A DNA stretch of 45,594 bases from Verrucomicrobiota bacterium. Lineage in GTDB: Bacteria; Verrucomicrobiota; Verrucomicrobiia; Limisphaerales; J093. Of the stretch, positions 36,163-45,237 are shown piece after piece. Position 1 is the stretch's first letter. Each line of letters begins with the position of its first letter. The DNA lies in assembly GCA_016871715.1 (NCBI GenBank), contig VHCO01000032.1:1-45594 (forward strand), in the 5' to 3' direction. Position numbers and translations under genes: made by a program. A model generated the notes under the pieces. The model made no database searches and was not told the origin of the DNA. It worked only from the letters and a program-made list of their open reading frames with translations.

Positions 36163-39100
36163 ATGAATGCTACCTCTGTCGTTGCCTCGAAAGCGCTGCC
36201 GCTGGCGGCTAGTTTATTGTTCCTTGTCGCCTTCCCCCGTAACGGCGCTGGGGCGGCCGCCACACTCCTCTTCGAGGACGATTTCAATCGCGGGATCGAG
36301 GGTTGGACCGCGGTGCAGCCTGGTGGCGACTATCTGGACGGTCCCATGCGGTGGCAATACGACATTGTGAGCGGCGCGTTCGTCGAGCAGAGCAACATCT
36401 ACTCGCCTGCCGCGGCTGGGTCGCTCAGCGGGCGGGCCGTGATGCTCATCAACGAGGCGCTCGCGCCGGCCGAGTTTACCTACAGCGCGCGCCTGACGGC
36501 GGGCGACGACGACGGGTTCGGTCTGATCTTCGGCTATCGCGACGACCTGAACTTCTACCGCATCGCCTTCGCTCGACAGGTGCGCACGGGCGACCTCTTT
36601 CCCGGGAACGGTTGGCGCGTGGACCGGATGGTGGACGGTCTGCCCGTTGTGGTCTTTGGCCACGGCACACCGGGCTTTGTGGACTCGTTTGTGAACCGGT
36701 CCGGTGTTCCCTTCGATGTGATCGTGCGCGTCACCAGCGGGAACCGGTGCTCGTTGACCGTGGTGGATGACCCCGAGTTCGCCCCTCTCGAATATCGGTT
36801 GGTGGACAACCAAGCGTTGCCGGGTTCGGCGGCGGGCCAAGTCGGGTTGATGAGCTGGGGCATGAGCGGGTCGGTCCCGCGCGGCCTGCGAATCGCCAAC
36901 GTCCTGCTGCAACCGGTGCCCTTAGTGGGCAACCCCAACGGCCTGCAGCAATGGACCCCGGTGGTGCCCCCGCGGCAAGGCGGCGACAACACCATGGGCA
37001 GCGGTAATGGCGGTCGGCCGATCTGGTCGCTCGCCCTCGGTCCGAGCGGTCCCTACGGCACCTTGCACGAGAATAGCGATGCCTTCGGCGCCAACGACAC
37101 CGCCGGTCAAGTCGATTACATCGCCGCCTCATTGGTGGCCGGAGACACGCAATGGACCGACTACGTCTTGACCGCGCGTATCATTCCTCGGGACGACGAT
37201 GGCCACGGCGTTCTGGTGCGGTACCTGGACGAACAGAATTTCTATCGCATTGGGTTACGCCGGCAGAACTCGCCCACCGGCGTGCCGCAGGGCCTCTCGA
37301 TTCAGAAGGTGGTCGCCGGCGTGTTCAGCGAGGTGATCCGCGACAACCGGTTCGTCCCTCCGGATAACGTCCCTTACGAAATCTCGGCGGCGGTCTCCGG
37401 AAATCGCCTGCAAGTGGTTGTGGTGGCCGATCCGGACGGCGCCGCCATGGCGTATGTCTACGGGCCGTTCGAGCTGACCGATGGGACCGTCGACCGCGGC
37501 AAGATCGGCCTCTTCAGTTGGGCCATGGCCCGGACCGAGTTCGATTACGTGCGGGTCCAGAGTGTTTCGGGCACCCCGTTGCAGGTCTCTTCGGCCCACG
37601 GCGCGCCCAACCCGAGTGCGGGCTGGCACGGGTTCGCGCCCGGCACCGACATCCAGGCCAGCGTCGACACGCCGGTCGAAACACACCCAGGGGTGCGGCG
37701 CCTGTGTGCCGGTTGGACCGGGTTCGGCTCCGTGCCACCCACGGGTAACGGTAACTCCGTATCGTTCACGCTGTCGGGGTTGTCCTTCCTCAAATGGAAC
37801 TGGAGCACCGAAATGCGGTTGGCTCCTTCGGCGACTGCCGGTGGCAAGCTTAACTTGGCCAGGGCCTGGCTGCCTGAAGGGACCGTGGTCAACCTCAGGG
37901 CCGAACCGGACCCAGGATACCTCTTTTGGCATTGGTCGGGCGACCTGGCCACCACGGCGTCCCAACTGGACCTGACCATGAACCGGCCCTATACGCTGCA
38001 CGCACAGTTCGCTGCGGATGCGGACGGGGACGGCTTGCCCGATCCGTGGGAGCGTAGCTACTTTGGCAATCTCGATCCCACCCCGGACGGCGACCCCGAC
38101 CGAGACCGCCGCTCCAATCGCCTCGAGTTCGAGCGCGGGACACACCCCAACCATGCGGAACAACTGTCGGTGGCCGATGGGCTGGCCGCGAAGTGGGAGA
38201 ACACCCAGCGCGACCCGGTGCTGCCCGGGCAATGGCTGATCCGGGATTTCGGTGGAGGCCTTCGCGGGCCCTCGGACAGCAGCAACGATTATCGAGCGGC
38301 TGACGATCCGACCTTCATCGGCGCGAACCAGGTGGTCCCCAACGTCAGTTTCGAGGGGCCGCGCCTGATTATCCGGCCGGAGTTCTGGGACCCCGCCTGG
38401 ACGGATTTCAACGCCGAAACCGTGTTTTCGGTGGGGGACAACGACGGTAACTGCGTTTACTTCCGGTACGTGGATGAGGAGAACTGGTATCGCGTGACGG
38501 TCACCGGCGAAAACAACAACGCCGCCTGGCGCGCCCCTTTTGGTGTCACCGTCCAGAAACGTGTCAACGGCGTGTTCACCGAGCTAGCCCAAGACGCCAC
38601 GATCGCGACCGACCCGACCGACGTGGCCTTCTTCAAACGCGTGCGCATCACAGTGCAGGCGACGGGACCGAATTTCGAGGTGCGCGTCACCGGTTGGGAC
38701 ACGCTGCAGAATCCGCCGGTCTGGCTGACCACATGGGAGGCCGTGCTCCTCTTCGCCGATGACGCCCTGCCAGCGGGGCGATTGGGCATCGGGTGCTGGG
38801 GCCAAGGCCCCGGGGAATCGGCTCCCACCAACCCCGTGAACGCTGGTGTCCTCTTCGAAGAAGTCACCGTCCAAGCCGGGGGCAATGTGGTCTTCCACGA
38901 CGACTGGACCCAGGCGCCGCTCCAGTATGAATTGCCGGCGGTCTGGTCCAACCCGTTCGCCGGTGCAGCCGCATCCGGCGATTGGAGTGTCAGCGCCCAC
39001 GGCACGGTGGTTCAGTTCTCCAACTACGGCCCGGCGACCTCGGGCAGCCTGGCCGTCCCCAGCGCCGATGCCGAGGGGCCCATCCTGCTCGCCACAGCTC

Positions 39101-39747
39101 CCGACCTGCCCGATTACTGGCTCGAACTCGCGTTCCATCCCTTCGACGACGATGGCCTCGGGTTTGTCTACGATTTCACCGACGCCGACAACTACGCACG
39201 GGTGCTCTTTGCCAGCGAAGCCTCCGGGGCTGAACGCATCCCCCAGGGCTTGACCGTGAGCCGCAAGGCCGCCGGGGTGTGGTCGGACTTGATCGCTGGC
39301 GATGCCGCTTTTGTCTATCGGCCCGGTCAACCCTTCGCTGCCGAGTTCGCCAACAACAATGGCGAGTATCAACTCACCGCTTGGTCGCTCGACGATCCCG
39401 CCCAGCAAGCGACTTGGCGTTGGGTGGAGGCGAAGGCCCGACCCGGCAATCGCTTCGGCCTGGCTACCTGGGCCATGACCGATGGGCACTTCCTGCATGC
39501 CCGGGCCTATGGGTTGCCCGGTCGTGGCCCCCTCCCGCAACTCAAGATCGCTCGCGTGAGCCTCTCCGGCGGGAACGTGGTCCTCGAGATCAGCAACCCC
39601 GGCGGCACGGCCTACAATGTCGAGCGCACGACCGACCTGGGTGCCAACTCGTGGACCGTGATCGCCGCCGGCCAGACCGGGGCGACCTGGACGACCCCGG
39701 TCCCGACCGGCAGCCCCGCCACCTTCTGGCGGCTGGTGGTTCCCTAG
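36163..39747 (+). CDS. Large secreted protein with four LamG/jelly-roll-like domains
   Basis: A 1194-residue exported protein (ATG 36163; signal peptide about 1-31). Four beta-sandwich units of about 210-240 residues can be aligned by eye: about 34-250, 259-468, 668-906 and 908-1124. Each has a D-W or F-x-D-D-F start, the segment DDDGxGxxFxYxDxxNFYRI (also NDGNCVYFRYVDEENWYRV and DDDGLGFVYDFTDADNYARV), a QGLSIQKxVxGVF-like strand and a late GxxGLxSWAM strand. They resemble concanavalin A-like/DUF1080-type carbohydrate-binding domains. Between units 2 and 3 lie an InlB B-repeat-like segment (DPGYLFWHWSGD) and EF-hand-like DADGDGLPDPWE. The last 70 residues end in AYNVERTTDLG and TFWRLVVP, a tail resembling that of the giant at 26496. 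No catalytic motif is seen; binding to glycans is inferred. Confidence 0.72.
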   Translation: MNATSVVASKALPLAASLLFLVAFPRNGAGAAATLLFEDDFNRGIEGWTAVQPGGDYLDGPMRWQYDIVSGAFVEQSNIYSPAAAGSLSGRAVMLINEALAPAEFTYSARLTAGDDDGFGLIFGYRDDLNFYRIAFARQVRTGDLFPGNGWRVDRMVDGLPVVVFGHGTPGFVDSFVNRSGVPFDVIVRVTSGNRCSLTVVDDPEFAPLEYRLVDNQALPGSAAGQVGLMSWGMSGSVPRGLRIANVLLQPVPLVGNPNGLQQWTPVVPPRQGGDNTMGSGNGGRPIWSLALGPSGPYGTLHENSDAFGANDTAGQVDYIAASLVAGDTQWTDYVLTARIIPRDDDGHGVLVRYLDEQNFYRIGLRRQNSPTGVPQGLSIQKVVAGVFSEVIRDNRFVPPDNVPYEISAAVSGNRLQVVVVADPDGAAMAYVYGPFELTDGTVDRGKIGLFSWAMARTEFDYVRVQSVSGTPLQVSSAHGAPNPSAGWHGFAPGTDIQASVDTPVETHPGVRRLCAGWTGFGSVPPTGNGNSVSFTLSGLSFLKWNWSTEMRLAPSATAGGKLNLARAWLPEGTVVNLRAEPDPGYLFWHWSGDLATTASQLDLTMNRPYTLHAQFAADADGDGLPDPWERSYFGNLDPTPDGDPDRDRRSNRLEFERGTHPNHAEQLSVADGLAAKWENTQRDPVLPGQWLIRDFGGGLRGPSDSSNDYRAADDPTFIGANQVVPNVSFEGPRLIIRPEFWDPAWTDFNAETVFSVGDNDGNCVYFRYVDEENWYRVTVTGENNNAAWRAPFGVTVQKRVNGVFTELAQDATIATDPTDVAFFKRVRITVQATGPNFEVRVTGWDTLQNPPVWLTTWEAVLLFADDALPAGRLGIGCWGQGPGESAPTNPVNAGVLFEEVTVQAGGNVVFHDDWTQAPLQYELPAVWSNPFAGAAASGDWSVSAHGTVVQFSNYGPATSGSLAVPSADAEGPILLATAPDLPDYWLELAFHPFDDDGLGFVYDFTDADNYARVLFASEASGAERIPQGLTVSRKAAGVWSDLIAGDAAFVYRPGQPFAAEFANNNGEYQLTAWSLDDPAQQATWRWVEAKARPGNRFGLATWAMTDGHFLHARAYGLPGRGPLPQLKIARVSLSGGNVVLEISNPGGTAYNVERTTDLGANSWTVIAAGQTGATWTTPVPTGSPATFWRLVVP

Positions 39748-40292
39748 CCGGTGACACCAATTCCGGATCCGCCCCCGCCCTGGAGCGTTCCGTCAGACCC
39801 GGCCAGCCCCGGCATCCGTCCGGGGTTGCGGTCATGGTTGACCTTACCCTGGGCGCTGGGCGCCGGACCGGCGCCGACCGCCGCAGACCGAGGCCGATCG
39901 ATCAATCTGTCTGAAGGTGTAAACCATTAAGCCCCAATTAAATAGTTGACTCAAATAAGCGAGTCTACGCTAGGATCGCGAAATTCCCCTGGGGGCTTCT
40001 TGATTCCGCAACGCCATCCAGAACGAGTCCTTGGGAACCTGGCTGGAGAGCGGGCGACCCCAAGGTGTCAACCATTATTTGCCGGATAAAATGCCTGTGC
40101 TCGTGATGCTGTTGGATTCAACGGCTGTGGCTGGGGTTTCGGATTGGAGAATGGAAGGGAGCATGGGTCGGATGGTATGGTAGACAGGCGTGTCGGAAGG
40201 ATTGGGTCCCGCAGACACCGGTCGCCCGAGATGTCCTCGACCGAGTTTTCCGCCTTGGACTTTTCGGTGGTGGCCCGGCATGGTGATAAGCC
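39748..40292. other. Intergenic region upstream of the ABC-2 permease genes
   Basis: No gene is supported; the frame beginning near 40190 is a shadow of the permease frame. A GC hairpin (CCCCGG-CATCCGT-CCGGGG, 39807-39825) could help end the upstream transcript but lacks a T-run. The centre (39914-39990) is AT-rich, with TTGACT at 39946-39951 and TAGGAT at 39971-39976, a weak sigma-70-like pair with a 19-base spacer. A small dyad GACTC/GAGTC overlaps it. A 16-base motif is repeated at 39914 and 40062. Confidence 0.4.
39914..40077. repeat. Repeated motif AAGGTGTnAACCATTA
   Basis: AAGGTGTAAACCATTA at 39914-39929 and AAGGTGTCAACCATTA at 40062-40077 differ at one position and are 148 bases apart in non-coding DNA. 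They may bound a small remnant or be paired binding sites. Confidence 0.5.
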
Positions 40293-42095
40293 ATGACGCT
40301 GTTGCCCATTGTGGGACGCGAGTTGCGCGTGGGGGCCCGGCGCAGCAAGACCTACTGGCTGCGCCTGGCCGCTGCAGGGGCGGCGTTCTTGGTATGCTTG
40401 TGGCTGGGACTGTGGGCCCTAAAAGACCAACCGCCGGTGACCGTGGGCAAGACGCTCTTCTCGTACCTGACGGTGCTGGCGTTTGCCTACTGTCTGTTGG
40501 TAGGGCCGTTCATCACGGCGGATTGCGTGAGCGAAGAGAAGCGCGACGGGACGCTCGGGTTGTTGTTTCTGACGGAACTGCGGAGCTACGATGTGGTGCT
40601 GGGGAAATGGTTTGCCACGTCGCTGACAGGTTTGTACGGCTTGCTGGCGATCCTGCCGGCACTGGGTTTGCCCCTATTGCTCGGGGGCGTGACACCCGGC
40701 GAGTACGGCCGGGTGGCGTTGAGCGTGGTCAACGCGATCCTGTTTTCGCTAACCGCGGGCATGCTGGTGTCGACGCTGAGCCGCGATCAGGGGAAAGCGA
40801 CGCTTGGGACGGTGGTGTTGATCCTGGGCCTCACGGGGTTGTTGCCTGGGTTGTCGACGGTGGTCATTACCGGGTTTTTCACCAAACCGCTGAACCAGTT
40901 TCCGGCGGTGGCGCTGGCCAGTCCGGCCTACACGGGGTACCTGGCGCTGGACACCGCTTTTCGGGCGGCGCCGAAGAACTACTGGCTTTCGTTGGGGTTG
41001 GTCCACGGTCTTTGCTGGGGGTTCATGATCGCGACGGCGGTGCTTGTGCCGCGGATGTGGCGGGAACATCCGGCGGACAAACCCACCACACAACGCTGGT
41101 TCTGGCGCTTCGGATACACCGCTGGCTGGCGGCGGGCGTTTCGCCGGCGGTTGGAGCGGAACCCGATTCAGGCGCTGGCGGCGCGGTTGCGTTGGCCGCA
41201 TGTGGTGTTTTGGCTGCTGGTGGGTTTGGTGGCGGTCAATGTCTATTGGCTGACGTACGGGTATCGGCGGGCGGCCTCGACCTTCCAGTTCCACCAGTAT
41301 TTCTCCTATGCTTTGGTATTCACGAATCGCGTTTGGGTGGCGGTGATGGCCTGTCGTTTCCTGCTCGAGGCGCGCCGCGCAGGTGCGCTCGAGTTGATTC
41401 TGACCACGCCGCTGTCGGTGGTGACGTTTCTGCGTGGGCATTGGCGAGCGTTGCGGGGTGTGTTTTTCTGGCCGGTGGTGGCGATCGCGGTCCTGCACGT
41501 GTTGTACGTCGAGGAAAGCTGGCGGTTGAGCCGCGCTCCCGGGCCGGTCCTGGCGGCGACCGCCAAGTACTACATTGCCGCGGCGGCGAGCAGTTTGGTG
41601 AATTTCACCACGGACGTGTTGGCGCTCTGCTGGGTGGGCGCCTGGCTGAGTGTGGCTTCGCGGCGGCCGAACTTGGCGATCCTGAAGACGTTCGCGCTGG
41701 TGATCTTGATTCCATGGACGTTGGGCTATGCTTTTCCGCGGCTGAGCACGTTGGTTCCGCAGACTTGGCTGGCCTACGCCGCCAGCAAGCCATTCCTACA
41801 GTTCTTCTTGGGGCCGACGGCGTTCGGCTATTCGCTGGTGCGGCCGTTGGTGTGGGTGAGCAAGAACCTATTGCTCGTGCTTTGGGCGCGGCACGGCCTG
41901 CGGCGGCACTTCCGCGCGGCTGCGGCTCAGACCTATGGCCAAGACCGTTGGTGGCGGCGCCAAGGGCGCGCCTTGGCTCGACGGGTCGTGCCTCCGCGGC
42001 CGGACCTTCAGGCGCAACCTGGCAGGCCGCAGCCTGGCGTTGGGTCTGCGCGCGTCGAGTCGCCGGTGGGCGAGTGGGCCGAGCCCGCGCCATGA
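40293..42095 (+). CDS. ABC-2 type transporter permease, paralogue 1
   Basis: A 600-residue membrane protein with at least ten hydrophobic segments. It begins MTLLPIVGRELRVGARRSKTYWLRL, typical of ABC-2 permeases whose cytoplasmic N-terminus precedes the first helix. SEEKRDGTLGLLFLTELRSYDVVLGKWF is the signature of this family (the EExxGTLxLLLxxPxxxxxxxxGK-type coupling helix). The second half holds another copy of the pattern: EARRAGALELILTTPLSVVTFLRGHW. A polar Arg/Pro-rich tail of about 50 residues follows the last helix. The next gene is a clear paralogue. No ATPase gene is adjacent, so the nucleotide-binding partner is encoded elsewhere. The substrate is unknown. Confidence 0.85.
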   Translation: MTLLPIVGRELRVGARRSKTYWLRLAAAGAAFLVCLWLGLWALKDQPPVTVGKTLFSYLTVLAFAYCLLVGPFITADCVSEEKRDGTLGLLFLTELRSYDVVLGKWFATSLTGLYGLLAILPALGLPLLLGGVTPGEYGRVALSVVNAILFSLTAGMLVSTLSRDQGKATLGTVVLILGLTGLLPGLSTVVITGFFTKPLNQFPAVALASPAYTGYLALDTAFRAAPKNYWLSLGLVHGLCWGFMIATAVLVPRMWREHPADKPTTQRWFWRFGYTAGWRRAFRRRLERNPIQALAARLRWPHVVFWLLVGLVAVNVYWLTYGYRRAASTFQFHQYFSYALVFTNRVWVAVMACRFLLEARRAGALELILTTPLSVVTFLRGHWRALRGVFFWPVVAIAVLHVLYVEESWRLSRAPGPVLAATAKYYIAAAASSLVNFTTDVLALCWVGAWLSVASRRPNLAILKTFALVILIPWTLGYAFPRLSTLVPQTWLAYAASKPFLQFFLGPTAFGYSLVRPLVWVSKNLLLVLWARHGLRRHFRAAAAQTYGQDRWWRRQGRALARRVVPPRPDLQAQPGRPQPGVGSARVESPVGEWAEPAP

Positions 42096-42162
42096 ATGGC
42101 GGGCGGGAACGGGAAGGGGGGTGTTGGAGGGAGGGGTCGAGCTGGGCGCGGGCGCGGGGTGT

Positions 42163-43755
42163 ATGAGGCTATTACCCGTAGTGGAGCGGGAGCTGCGGGT
42201 GGCGGTGCGCCGGCGGAGCACGTACTGGACGCGCTTGGCGGCAGCGGGGCTGGCCATTCTTCTGAGCAGCGGGATGCTGGTTTTCTGGACCGATTTCCAG
42301 ACCGGCGCCAGCCAGGGCAAGTCCTTGTTTCAGAGCCTGGCCGTCATCGCGTTGGCGTTCTGCCTGGGCGCGGGTCCACTGTTCACCGCCGATCTTTTGA
42401 GTCAGGAGAAGCGGGAAGGGACCCTGGGGCTGCTGTTCCTCACCGATCTGCGCGGGTACGACGTTGTGTTGGGCAAGCTGGCGGCGGCGGCCGTGCCGGC
42501 GGTGTTCAGTTTGGCGGCGACCCTGCCGGTGATGGCGTTGTCGTTGTTGCTGGGGGGCGTGGCGCTGGTGGAGTTGGGGCGGGTGGCGCTGCTGTTGGCG
42601 GTCGGTCTGGGGTTTTCGTTGGCGTTGGGTTTGACCGTTTCGGGCCATAGCGTGAATGCGCGAAGCGCGTTTGCCGTGACGGTCTTCAGCCTGTTCTTGT
42701 TGGTGGGGTGTCTCCCCTGGCTTCAAGCCGAGTTGGGCAGTTCCCGGGCAGCCAATTCACTCGGTCGGGTCCTGGCCTGGTTCAATTTCTGGCAGGCATT
42801 TGAGTACATCTGGGCTGTCCAATACGCGGCTCAGCCCGGCATGTTCCACCGCCCGCTGTTGGGCGTTCTTGGGCTCACGATGGGTTTAGTGGGTTGGACC
42901 AGTGTGGTTCTGCCGCGTTGGTGGCGGGCTGAAGGCGGCGGGCTGGACCATCGGGGAAGGGAACGGTGGCACCGGTTGCGGTTCGGGGTTGGCCGCAAAC
43001 GGGGGGAACGGCGGCGCCGCTACCTCGAGCGCAACCCCTTGCTTTGGCTCGGTGCACGGGAGCGGCTGAAGCCGGTCTTGCTGTGGGCTTTCGCGGGGCT
43101 GGGCTCGCTGGGATGGGTGCTCTGGGCGGTGCTCTGGGCGGGGGTGCGCGGTGGGGACTGGCTGAGCTGGGGTACAACGATCGTCATCGCCTACTTTCTG
43201 CAGACACCTTTGAAGTGGTTGCTCGCCTCGGAGGCCACGCACCGATGGGTCGAGAGCCGGCAATCGGGCGCTTTCGAGCTGTTGCTCACGACGCCACTGA
43301 CGGTGTCCGAGATCCTGCGCGGGCACGGGTTGGCGCTACGGCATTTGTTTCTTGGGCCGAGTATGGCCGTATTGGGGACCCAAGGGCTGATGTTGTGGCT
43401 GGGGTCCGGGAGGGGTATGCAGGAGTCGGAGGCGGGCTGGTTCGCCTTGGTGAACATGGTGGTGTTTCTGTGGGATCTGCACACGCTGGGCTGGGTGGGT
43501 CTTTGGCTGGGGCTAGTGCACCGCCAGGCGAACCGGGCGTTCATGGCCGTTGTGTTCCGGGTCCTAGTGGTGCCTTGGTTGTTGTGCTTCACGCTGCTGT
43601 TCTTCGGTGGCCTGCAATTCGGCGGTTCCTTCGCCGCGGTCTGGCTGTTCGCCTCCGGCGCCGTCAACGTGTTCAACTGGCTCAGCGCCCGAGAACACCT
43701 GAGGGGCCAGTTCCGGCGCCTGGCAGCCGCGGTGCTGGACGGAGCCGGGGACTGA
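42163..43755 (+). CDS. ABC-2 type transporter permease, paralogue 2
   Basis: A 530-residue paralogue of the preceding permease. The start is the ATG at 42163, chosen because MRLLPVVERELRVAVRRRSTYWTRLAAAG aligns with the beginning of paralogue 1; the frame is open further upstream without similarity. SQEKREGTLGLLFLTDLRGYDVVLGKLA and ESRQSGAFELLLTTPLTVSEILRGHG match the two signature segments of its neighbour, showing tandem duplication followed by divergence. Hydrophobic segments are similar in number and order, while the C-terminal tail is shorter. The gap to paralogue 1 is 67 bases and the two probably form a heterodimer, which is inference. Confidence 0.85.
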   Translation: MRLLPVVERELRVAVRRRSTYWTRLAAAGLAILLSSGMLVFWTDFQTGASQGKSLFQSLAVIALAFCLGAGPLFTADLLSQEKREGTLGLLFLTDLRGYDVVLGKLAAAAVPAVFSLAATLPVMALSLLLGGVALVELGRVALLLAVGLGFSLALGLTVSGHSVNARSAFAVTVFSLFLLVGCLPWLQAELGSSRAANSLGRVLAWFNFWQAFEYIWAVQYAAQPGMFHRPLLGVLGLTMGLVGWTSVVLPRWWRAEGGGLDHRGRERWHRLRFGVGRKRGERRRRYLERNPLLWLGARERLKPVLLWAFAGLGSLGWVLWAVLWAGVRGGDWLSWGTTIVIAYFLQTPLKWLLASEATHRWVESRQSGAFELLLTTPLTVSEILRGHGLALRHLFLGPSMAVLGTQGLMLWLGSGRGMQESEAGWFALVNMVVFLWDLHTLGWVGLWLGLVHRQANRAFMAVVFRVLVVPWLLCFTLLFFGGLQFGGSFAAVWLFASGAVNVFNWLSAREHLRGQFRRLAAAVLDGAGD

Positions 43756-44034
43756 GGCGGTGCCCTGGTGCGGCGCCGGATTTGCTCCGGGTAGGTGGCG
43801 GGTTGGCGGCTACCCGCTGGTCGCTGCTCAGGTTGGTCAGGCTGTGCGGATGCGAAAACCGCTCAAGTCCATCGCGTGGCGAGCCGATGAGTGAGGTGTG
43901 ACGAAGCTCAAACAGTCGATTGCCTGGTCAGGGTCGACGCCCTGGTTCAAGAAACCCGGTGAGTTGATTCATAAGCTCCGGCACAAACGCCCTACGGAAC
44001 GTAGCGATCGCCGGGCGTGCACGCCGGACGACTT

Positions 44035-44988
44035 TTAGAAGAACGGGAACAACCGTTTCAACTCGGCCTGGTCTGGTCGGCGGCCGTACTCGCAAATCTC
44101 GAACGCCTCGAGGTACTGGAGGGTGGCCGCCTTTTCTGCGGGGTACCACTGGGCCGCTTCGGTGCGGAAACGTTGGGCGAGGTTCTTCTGGCGGTTACGG
44201 AAGGACTCGCGCACCTGGCGGGTTCGCTCGGCCTGTTGGGCGGGGTTATTGGACACCAGGTGCGGTCCGCCGTTGGCCCCTCCTTCCTGGAACTGCGAGA
44301 CGAGCAAGCTCAGCGCGTCCAGTTTGCGCTCGATGACGGGCTCGATGTTCACCACGATGTCCGCCGTGAAGGGGTTCGGTTTGCGGAACGAGTCCGGGAA
44401 GTAGAGGAACACGGGGTTACGCGTCAGGGGCGGGGTGTCGGGGCACCAGAAGGGGACGGTGACCATGTAAGCGGCGTCTTGGACCAAGACGCCGGTGTAC
44501 CGGTGGTCGGGGTGGTAATCGTTGGGTCGATGGCCCATGACGATGTCGGCTTTCCAGTCGCGGATGAGGCGGGTGATGGTCCGGCGGTTTTCGAGGGTGG
44601 GGAGGAGTTCACCGTCGTGAAGATCCAGGACCTGGGCCGTGACGCCGAGCACCTTGGCGGCTGCCTCGACTTCCGCCTTACGGCGCAACGCCAGGGGCCC
44701 CCCCGCCTCCCGCCAATGGCCGATGTCGCCGTTGGTGACCGACACGAGCTTGACCTGGTGGCCTTGGGCGGCCCACATGGCGGCCACGCCGCCCGCCTGG
44801 ATTTCGCAGTCGTCCGGGTGCGCCCCGAAGCAGATGACGCGTAAGGGGCGGCTCTCAGAGGCAGCGGCGGCCTCGGCGGCCAGGAGGCTGAGCAGTCCGG
44901 TCAAGGCACCGGCCGCAATTGCGGCCGCGGCAGCTCGGGTAAGGCGTGCGACAGAAGGGAGCGAAAGGAAGTGAGTCGGGTTCATCAC
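44035..44988 (-). CDS. Secreted PIG-L family deacetylase (LmbE-like)
   Basis: A 317-residue zinc-dependent deacetylase of the PIG-L/LmbE family, which removes acetyl groups from N-acetylglucosamine-type substrates. An N-terminal signal peptide (about 1-43, Ala-rich) indicates export. The zinc and base motif AHPDD (56-60) is followed by RRKAEVEAAAKVLGV and, later, the third zinc ligand region HRPNDYHPDH (153-162), matching the family. NGDIGHW is also typical. ATG codons at 44988 and 44985 are both possible. Secreted members are common in Verrucomicrobia and Planctomycetes beside glycan-degrading genes. The region to the left (43756-44034) shows only a weak hairpin, CGGGTAG/CTACCCG, at 43788-43816. 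Confidence 0.9.
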   Translation of the reverse strand: MMNPTHFLSLPSVARLTRAAAAAIAAGALTGLLSLLAAEAAAASESRPLRVICFGAHPDDCEIQAGGVAAMWAAQGHQVKLVSVTNGDIGHWREAGGPLALRRKAEVEAAAKVLGVTAQVLDLHDGELLPTLENRRTITRLIRDWKADIVMGHRPNDYHPDHRYTGVLVQDAAYMVTVPFWCPDTPPLTRNPVFLYFPDSFRKPNPFTADIVVNIEPVIERKLDALSLLVSQFQEGGANGGPHLVSNNPAQQAERTRQVRESFRNRQKNLAQRFRTEAAQWYPAEKAATLQYLEAFEICEYGRRPDQAELKRLFPFF

Positions 44989-45070
44989 GTGGAGCAGGTT
45001 GATTTACTGGGGATCATTGGCCCGAGCCGCGGCGCCCCGCAAGCCAAGAATCGGACCTGTCCATTCGGCC

Positions 45071-45183
45071 TGAGACCTTCGCGAGGTGCTGAGGGCTGCC
45101 ATCGCGCGTGAAACCCGGCAGGCTCCCTGTGGGGCGCGGGTCGTCAGACCCGCTTGGTGGACGTGACCGTCCGCGCTCCGCCT
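45071..45183 (-). repeat. Dispersed twin-hairpin repeat, copy 3 (reverse)
   Basis: Read on the minus strand, this carries GGAGCGCGGACGGTCACGTC, then GCGGGTC-TGAC-GACCCGC, then the tail GGGAGCCTGCCGGGTTTCAC and GATGGCAGCCCTCAGCACC. The second stem has A-T replaced by G-C on both arms relative to copies 1 and 2, a compensating change that preserves pairing. It lies between the PIG-L start and the stop of the gene at the right edge. Confidence 0.87.
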
Positions 45184-45237
45184 TGCTGAAGATTCGGGCA
45201 CCGGACCCGGTCCGGAGCAATCGGGCGCGCCGGGCGG

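Noticed and set aside
40190..42166. A 658-codon open frame overlapping the first ABC-2 permease
   Set aside because: It is in a different frame on the same strand, is rich in Gly/Ala/Arg without any motif, and overlaps a clear membrane protein throughout. It is a GC-driven shadow frame.
43817..44034. A tRNA-like segment containing GGTTCAAGAAACC
   Set aside because: No acceptor stem or anticodon arm can be folded around it and the remaining conserved positions are missing.
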